Source: Calcarisporiella thermophila CBS 279.70 (Eukaryota > Calcarisporiellomycota). From it: DNA of 64,000 bases. Shown here piece after piece: positions 57,541-64,000 of the stretch (its first letter is position 1; each line of letters begins with the position of its first letter). Made by a program: the position numbers and the translations under genes. The notes beneath the pieces were generated by a model. The model searched no databases. It saw only the letters and a list, made by a program, of their open reading frames with translations, and was not told the DNA's origin. The stretch is from positions 523,488-587,487 of the forward strand of contig NW_027192206.1 of NCBI RefSeq assembly GCF_041956535.1, in the 5' to 3' direction.

Positions 57541-59580
57541 TCACCGCACCTTAATAGTTCGATCGGCACATCCGCTGATAAGAAAGTCATCGCCCAACGT
57601 CACCGCGTGGACGTAGCCTGTTCAAAAGGAAAAACGTTTCCATGGTCAGCGGGTGCAATTCACGTCAAAAGGAAGGGGAGAGAGAGAGAGCGCTACCTTT
57701 GTGCCCCTTCAATATCAAGTCACATCTCAACATCCGCGTGTCCCAACGCCTGATAGTGTGATCAAAGCTCCCGGAGAAGAGCTTATATTCTCCCGGCACG
57801 CAAACCAGCTGCCACACCTCCCACCCATGGCCGTGCAGGGTTGCGGTGGGCCCGTAGGTGCGCACGTCGTAACAGTGAATGGCGGCCTCGTAGGTGGAGC
57901 AGAAGAGCTGCCCGTCCCCGACGGCTACCTCTAGCACTTCCGAAGCATGCGTGCCGATGGTGTGGAGGGGCGTGCCGGTGCGAGCATCCCATATGCGGAC
58001 GGTCTTGTCGCTGGAGGCCGTGGCAAGCATGTCATCCACGCAAACCACCCCGTTGATATTGTCCGTGTGCCCGCTGAACGTTTCCAGGCAGCTCAGGGCC
58101 GCGGGGTCCCACATCTTCACGGTTCGATCGCTCGAGGCGCTATACAGCCGTCCGTTCCCAGTGGCAAGGCAATACACCTTTCCGCCGTGGTCGGTCAGGG
58201 TCGCCAGATCCTTGACCCGTGCCCCCTCCCCACCCTCCCCCCCGTTCTGCTCCCATTCCCAGGCACGGATGTTTCTATCCGATCCTGCGCTAAAGAATCG
58301 ATCCTGCTCGGGCACGACCGTCATCGCCCATACCGACATCGAGTGGCCGTCCACCTGGTGCACAAGTTCGGGCGCTTCCTCACTCACCATGGAGCGACTG
58401 CGGAAGATCCGGACCGATCCATCATGGGCCCCTGCATAGATAAGTCCCTGGCTATAGGCAAGGGAGGTGACACCACTTGTGTGCTGGGCAATGGTTTGCT
58501 TGCAAGAAAGTTCTCCATGGGGGAAGCTCTGTTCAAAGTGAGTGTGGGATGAGTCCGTGCATTGTATAGGCAGAACAAATATAGTATACCGATCCGCTGG
58601 ACTCCTCCTTCCCTTCTCCCTTGTCCTCATCCTCACTATGTTTCTCAACTTCAATCTAACAATAAAAATGAGGAGATCAGAACCACACAGGACAGAAACA
58701 CCAGCGATGTTATTGACTAGAATGCTGGGAGTAAAGAGGTGAAGAAAAAACGCACCTCATTTCCAAGCGAACGAATCATCTTTCCGGATATGTGATTCAA
58801 TCGATCAATCTCTAGATGTTGCTCCTGTTTGGAGTGGTATAGCAAAGAGGTTAGCTATTGCCACGTGCACTGCGAAAGCCAAGTCTCGGCCAGAATAAAT
58901 TCACGGGCCCTCACCTCGACGATCTTCTCCAGCTTCATGATACGCTCCTCGAAGCCCTCGAATTTTCGCTTCACTCGTTCGAATGTGCACCCGTTCTTAC
59001 CCTGGTGGACGCTCATCTCCTTCCGCAGCCCCTTGAAGTCGCAGCCGTATCCTGCAAAGGGACACTCGGTGGGTGCAAAGTCACAGACACCGGTATGGTG
59101 CTTCATTTCGTCGAGCTTCAGGGTAGAAGTGCAGCCCGATTTTTTAAACGGGCAGTACACCTCAAGCTCTTGGATCACCGCCGCAAGGGCTAGATTCGGA
59201 TGGAGATCTATCGGGATGCATCGGGAAGGTGCTGAGTGAAGGGGGTAATGGATCAATGACATCGGCCCATGGTACTTACCCGCTACATTGATGCGGGCTC
59301 TGCACAGCGGACAAAAATTCTCTACTTCCACCGCTTGAAAGATGCAGTTGGCACAGTAGGAGTGGCTGCAGCCCTGGGTTATAAGAGGATCTTTGAGGAG
59401 ATCGTGGCACCTAGATGCAGGGAACGCGCCGTTGGGGCAGAATTAGCATCTCTGTTTTTTTTTTCAGTTCGATGCAATGAACACTCACACAGGGCAGTAG
59501 AGAGAATGAGGCGGAGGGTAGACGAACTCATACTCTTGCTCTTCAGGTAATTCGGCCATTCCCGCGGCAGGGGTATTCAT
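57541..59580 (-). CDS. TRAF7-like RING / TRAF zinc finger / WD40 protein
   Basis: Spliced exons give, in order: RING finger (YCPVCHDLLKDPL, QGCSHSYCANC, FCPLCRARINV), TRAF-type zinc fingers (EVYCPFKKSGCTSTLK, GVCDFAPTECPFAGYGCDFK), a coiled coil (FEGFEERIMKLEKIVE) and about seven WD40 blades (for example SVWAMTVVPEQDRFFSAGSD, VKMWDPAALSCLETFSGHTD, VRIWDARTG; the last is FLISGCADRTIKVR). This is the domain order of animal TRAF7, an E3 ubiquitin ligase/signalling scaffold acting on MEKK3-type kinases. The fungal role is unknown. The intron after YCPV splits the RING but restores the Cys pair. Confidence 0.85.
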
Positions 59581-60066
59581 CGAGTCGGGTAGATGAACCC
59601 AAGGGGTTACTAAGAAAATGAAAAATCTCGAGCTCGGTGATCTGGGGGCAGTCACAGGCGTTTCTATCGAATTGATTTCATGGACAATGCCGGTCCAGCC
59701 AATGGAGCAGAATCAAGGTCAGAGGTGAAATGATATGAACCGTTGCAAAGCATGTATATATTATTGGATAAAACGAATAGTCCCATTAGAATGGATAGAG
59801 AAAAAGCAAGCGTCGGGATAGAGATAGACTAATATACATCAAGAAAAAAAAAGCATCTTAGTAGGGTTAGAACTTCCAACATCAATCAAAAGAATGGAAT
59901 GGAGACCTAGTAAAATGGAGAGAGAAAAAGGAGAGGAAAGGGGTTGAAAAAAAAGTCCAAATATGATACAAAAAAGATATAGGGAGGAGAAATTGTAATA
60001 AATATATATATAGAAGAAAAAAAAAAAAGACTATTCACAATAGAGATAGGGCAAGAAATGCATGGG
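59581..60066. other. Intergenic spacer
   Basis: Upstream region of the TRAF7-like gene and 3' end of the Lam-type gene; A-rich runs. No gene seen. Confidence 0.5.
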
Positions 60067-63000
60067 CTATTTTTGATTCTCCATCCAGTAGATTCTTTTG
60101 ACGTCGGCCATCTCCTCTTCCACCATGGCCACTACCTCACGCATCTGGACCTCGGCCTCTCTGACGAGGCGCGTGAGCCCCACCACCTGCTCCTCAATGC
60201 CGAGCAACCGCGCCTCTTCTCGCGTTGGCACCGGCTTGGCAGACATCGAAGAGGTGTAGTGAGGAACGCTGGGCGCGGCACGCGAATTGAGCCGTTGGGA
60301 GAGATCCCGAAGCTGCCAAAAGACGAGCAGGTCGGCCACGACCATGAAGATCAGTGCGATCCAAACGAAGGCTTGAGCGTAATGGCGCATATGAATCACC
60401 ACGGCCCATGCCTGTTTCACAGCGCACCCCACCCGATACACGAGCGAGTGCTCCACATTGGGCTGGCGACGGCTCTCCAGGTTCGCGGTGGCCGATTTCT
60501 CGGCTCGATCGCCAGTTCGTTTGGGCTTCCTGCCCTTCTGGCGTTTCTTCTCTCCCTCCTTCCGACTCGGCCGCCTGCTTTTGTCCTTCAGGGCGGCGCC
60601 CTCAAACTCTGACGGGTGCTGCCGGATATACTCGTGCATTTTCTTCGCCAGATTTTCATAGTAGGTCTTTTGCCCATCGGCTGTGCCTCGCTCGATGGCC
60701 CCCTTCAGCCAGGAGCTCTTCGTGAACTCCACTGCGGTGGTCACGATCACACGCGACTGTCCACTCCCGGCCCACATGATGCAGGTGCGCGTCTTGGTGA
60801 CGAACGCGTTGCCGGAGGGAACATCTGGGGTAGTGGCCGTGGATAACACCGTCACCGCTTGGTTGAAATCCTTGGTAACTACCTCGTCCGTCACAAAGCA
60901 CCGCGTGCCACGCGGCCCGATCGGATTGCTTAACTGCTTGTAATGCGAGACCTTTCGTGTCTCGGTCCCGTTTACCACCTGCCATTCACCAAACTCGACC
61001 TCTAAAACGGACGAAACGTGTAAAATGATCAGTTAAAAAAATTCAGGACTATGAAAATCCACGTTTGCTGTTGCAAGCATCAGTCCACTCGACTACTCAC
61101 CTTTGCTCTTCTCCTCATTGATAAAAATGTTTTTCACAAATGGCCCCACAAACAACAAACGCCAGGCCTCCTCTACGCTCACAGGGAACACCTCATCCAA
61201 TACCTTGTTTGTGTAGTGGGCATTATTATTCTCACACTGGCACACGGTCGGCCTACGCTGCTTTGGGGGGGTCGCTGTCTCGAAGGACGTGGCCTTTTCT
61301 ACGGGCATCGTCAATGCACGCCCAGTAAGACGCTCACTCTCCTCTGATTTGCCTTCGGAGGGAGCAGACGTGTTCGAAATAGATGGAGGATGATTGCTCG
61401 CTTTCTCCAGGATATTACCGCTGAAGGGCGGTTGCCTCGCCGAGGCTATTTCGCGCAAAAATGGCCGAGTTGCGTCCGATTGTGAGCGCCGGCGATTCCC
61501 TGCCAGGTTGCTGTTGCCTCCGGTACCCGAGTCGCCCTCCGCAGGTGCACGGCCACCTGTATCGGAAATGGAACGGTGTCGCCCCGCCTTTTCCGCTTTT
61601 AGGTGGTCGTCTTGCTCTTGAACTTGCTCCTGGTCCAGGCCCTGGTCCAGACGATCTTGGAAGCCTTGGGGATATGCGTTGAGGACGGTTGCAGCCACTA
61701 GGCTCCCCACGGGGGAGTTACGTCTTGCCCCTGTGCTTGCAGGCTTAAGCCCTACGCAGAACAAAAACATAAGAAAAGGGATGAATATGGTGGATACTGA
61801 GTGCACTTCAGCGGGAGGGGTGGCATTACCTGAGAAAACCTTGAAGAGAGAAGAGTCATTCGACAGGGCCTGCTTCGTCCATTTCTTGAAGTTGCTCTCG
61901 GAGCCCAGACTATCCTCATCCGAACCCGAAGTAGTGACCCCTGCACCCCCAGAAGAGCCGCCACATACCGTCATATCGTTGGAAGATTGGAAACACTCTC
62001 CACTAGCGGTGCGCGAAAGCACGTTTGGAAGGCTACGACGCCGTTGAAAATTGATGCGTGGGGTTGGATTTTCTAATTGCTCTGCGTGTGCTTCACCATC
62101 CTCATTCCAGTCGTCGGATGGATCTTCCTCCTCGTCTTCCTCGTCCTCGTCCTCCTCTTCTTCATCATCACTGCAATACGATTCCTGATCCTCCGAGAGC
62201 TCTTCGTCATAGCTTTCATCTTCTTCATCGCTATATTCCCTTCTCGATTTGCGCGAACGATTGTGCCGATCCTGGTGATGGTGACCAAGCTCTATATCCG
62301 AAGTGTTTTGTACTGCACTCAGCACGCGCGCCATTACATGCGGCTGCGAAGCACGCCACACAGTAACCATGCAGTTGTAGGCCGAGTCTCGTGAGAGAAA
62401 CGAGGCGAAAGTGTACTATCCATTGCACGTCAATATGAAACCCCCAATCAGTAAAAAAGAGTTAAGAATGCGCGGGCTTACCTTTTTATGAAAGGTGGAA
62501 ATTTGGATGGCGTTAGGGATGACTAGAGCAGTCATCTTCTTCTCTATATTGACAATGTCTTGCAGACCAATGACCAGCTTTGTCATGATGAGAAATCAAA
62601 CCCATTAGATAATGTCTCGAGCCGATCTTAAAGCATTTCAAACAATGCTTACCGTGGTGACCCATCCAAATATGTTTGCATTGAAGCATATATGCCCTTC
62701 AGAAATGAATAACCGGCCCTGGACGAGAATCTCCTTTTGCAAAGCGCATGAATACTCTGCAGAAGAGGGAGAAATCAGCTGTGAAAAGAAAGGGGGAAGA
62801 GCAGCTCGCAAGTAATTTACCATCCACCAGTCTGTCTTCCTCAGGGACACTTCGGAACATGACATGGAACTCGTCGTTTCTCTGCTCGCTTGCCATCTTT
62901 AATCCAGCCGCTCCCACCGAACTCCCAAAGCTTCCCGAGTAGCTCTGGGATTCGCTGCGCTCACTTCCGGACTCGTGCCCATTTTCTACCGGGCGACGTT

Positions 63001-63250
63001 CTCTCCGCTTTGCTTTGCTGGAGACCGACGAGTTGAGATCGGCGGAGGGGGCCGAGGTGGTCGTCACACTGGCCGTGGAGAGTTGGGAAGTCGGGGCCCC
63101 AGTCTGTGAGGAGACTAGCGAGTTAGAGGGAGATGATGATGACAACGGGAGAGACTGGCTGGGGCGGGTTGAGAGGGGAGTGGGGGCTTCGACGGTGAGG
63201 GCAGGGGTATCGAGGGATGAGGTATTGATGTTGAAGGTTGCTGCTCTCAT
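60067..63250 (-). CDS. GRAM-VASt sterol-transfer protein (Lam/Ltc1/GRAMD1 type)
   Basis: A multi-exon gene. After a Ser/Thr-rich N-terminus comes a GRAM domain (EFHVMFRSVPEEDRL, CALQKEILVQGRLFISEGHICFNANIFGW), an acidic linker with a long D/E tract, Ser-rich disordered regions, then the VASt (StART-like) domain (VLDEVFPVSVEEAWRLLF; VFGEWQ..GTETRKVSHYKQLSNPIGPRGTRC; SRVIVTTAVEFTKSSWLKGAIERG). One TM (FVWIALIFMVVADLLVFWQL) and a coiled coil (VEEEMADVKRIYWM) close it. Lam proteins sit at ER contact sites and move sterol between membranes. All domains are complete. Confidence 0.88.
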
Positions 63251-64000
63251 TTTCGAAGACGCTCCTTGTTCTTTCGGTCTAGATGGAGAAACAAAAAAGG
63301 GAAAAGGAGGCGGGTGAATATTTACATAAAAAAGCGATCAGAATGGGTAGAAACAAGGAGTAGATGATTTGGAAGAGGCCGGCACAGCAGTTAAAAAAGA
63401 GGCTCTCCGTGTGGGCGAAAAGTCAAAAAAATGGAAAAATGGCTAAGTACCCGCCTACCTTTTAAAAAACAACGGCATTCTGAAACACAGTCTCAAATCT
63501 ATCTACGACTTGGGGGTGATCGGGCTCTTTCATTGGTCGCCCAGAGGCAATTGCCCATGTGCACAAAGCCGCTCTAGGCCGAATGGAAATCCCGATTTGA
63601 GAAACTAAGGAGCGGAGGGGAATAAGAAAGGGGGAGGGGGCGCTCTTATAGTCCTCGGATCCAAGACAAATTCAATTAGGCGATGGGCCCGTCGCTTTAT
63701 AAGCAATTTTAACCGAGGAGAGGGGCTCCACTTTTCATACAAGCTTATGAATGAATTCAGGAGAAAATGCAAAGAAGCAAGGACAAGAGATTTTTCCATA
63801 AGCAAAGCGGTTCATGTTGGTTTCTGTGAGTAGATTTTTCCATTGAAAGACCAAGTCGGCGGGGTATTATTTTCCTGGGTCTTACAAGCTGACCCCTTCC
63901 GAACACACCAATCCCTAAGAGCTCAGCCCGATGCATCCTCGGGCTGACTTTCACCGTTGAACTCCCTCGCTCTCTCGCTTACTCGAAGCGCTTGCGGCAT
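63251..64000. other. Upstream region of the Lam-type gene to the window end
   Basis: Promoter/leader sequence of the Lam-type gene; a TATA-like CTTTATAAG near 63694-63702 on the + strand. Short ORFs look like chance. No further gene supported. Confidence 0.45.

Overview
The window looks like nuclear DNA of a filamentous, probably early-diverging fungus. Genes carry many short GT..AG introns (about 50-100 nt). There is a U2 snRNA, and there are typically fungal families: a velvet regulator, a PalB/CAPN7-type calpain, an allantoate/nicotinate-type MFS permease and a fungal G-alpha. A slime-mould-type cAMP-receptor-like GPCR, a TRAF7-like protein, a Crinkler-type gene and Ty3/gypsy debris fit an early-diverging lineage better than a typical ascomycete. 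This placement is inference; no marker gene here settles it.

Layout. 0-12 kb: housekeeping genes (URI-like prefoldin, cut by the window edge; DRS1 RNA helicase; CAPN7/PalB calpain; NSRP1 splicing factor; formate dehydrogenase). 12.5-17.5 kb: a G-alpha with a substituted catalytic Gln, then a convergent kelch/single-TM protein; the gap between them holds two adjacent near-perfect hairpins. 18-22.3 kb: two identical tRNA-Lys(UUU) genes in opposite orientation enclose a segment whose only plausible genes are orphans (a tail-anchored protein and an 8-Cys small secreted protein) plus a tRNA-Leu-like relic. 22.9-42 kb: GPCR, MFS permease, U2 snRNA, a mitochondrial-type protein, a DOC-like beta-sandwich protein, eL20, a Sec4/Rab8 GTPase, KIN17, velvet and a Ser/Thr kinase.

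43.2-52.9 kb is an AT-rich, decayed accessory island: a Crinkler-type NTPase/nuclease pseudogene, gypsy gag and integrase fragments (two integrase pieces head to head), kinesin-light-chain-type TPR arrays broken by frameshift, and one clean 194-codon ORF of unknown origin. 55-64 kb returns to ordinary genes: homeobox factor, small membrane protein, TRAF7-like RING/WD40 protein and a GRAM-VASt sterol-transfer protein.

Functional links. The GPCR and G-alpha could belong to one sensing pathway, and PalB, velvet, the homeobox protein and the kinase are regulators of development or environmental response. There is no operon-like organisation. Several neighbours are divergent and share short promoters (URI/DRS1; calpain/NSRP1; GPCR/MFS; mitochondrial protein/DOC-like protein; Rab/KIN17). 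Exon joins were inferred by eye from reading frame, GT/AG boundaries and family conservation, so individual boundaries may be off by a few bases.
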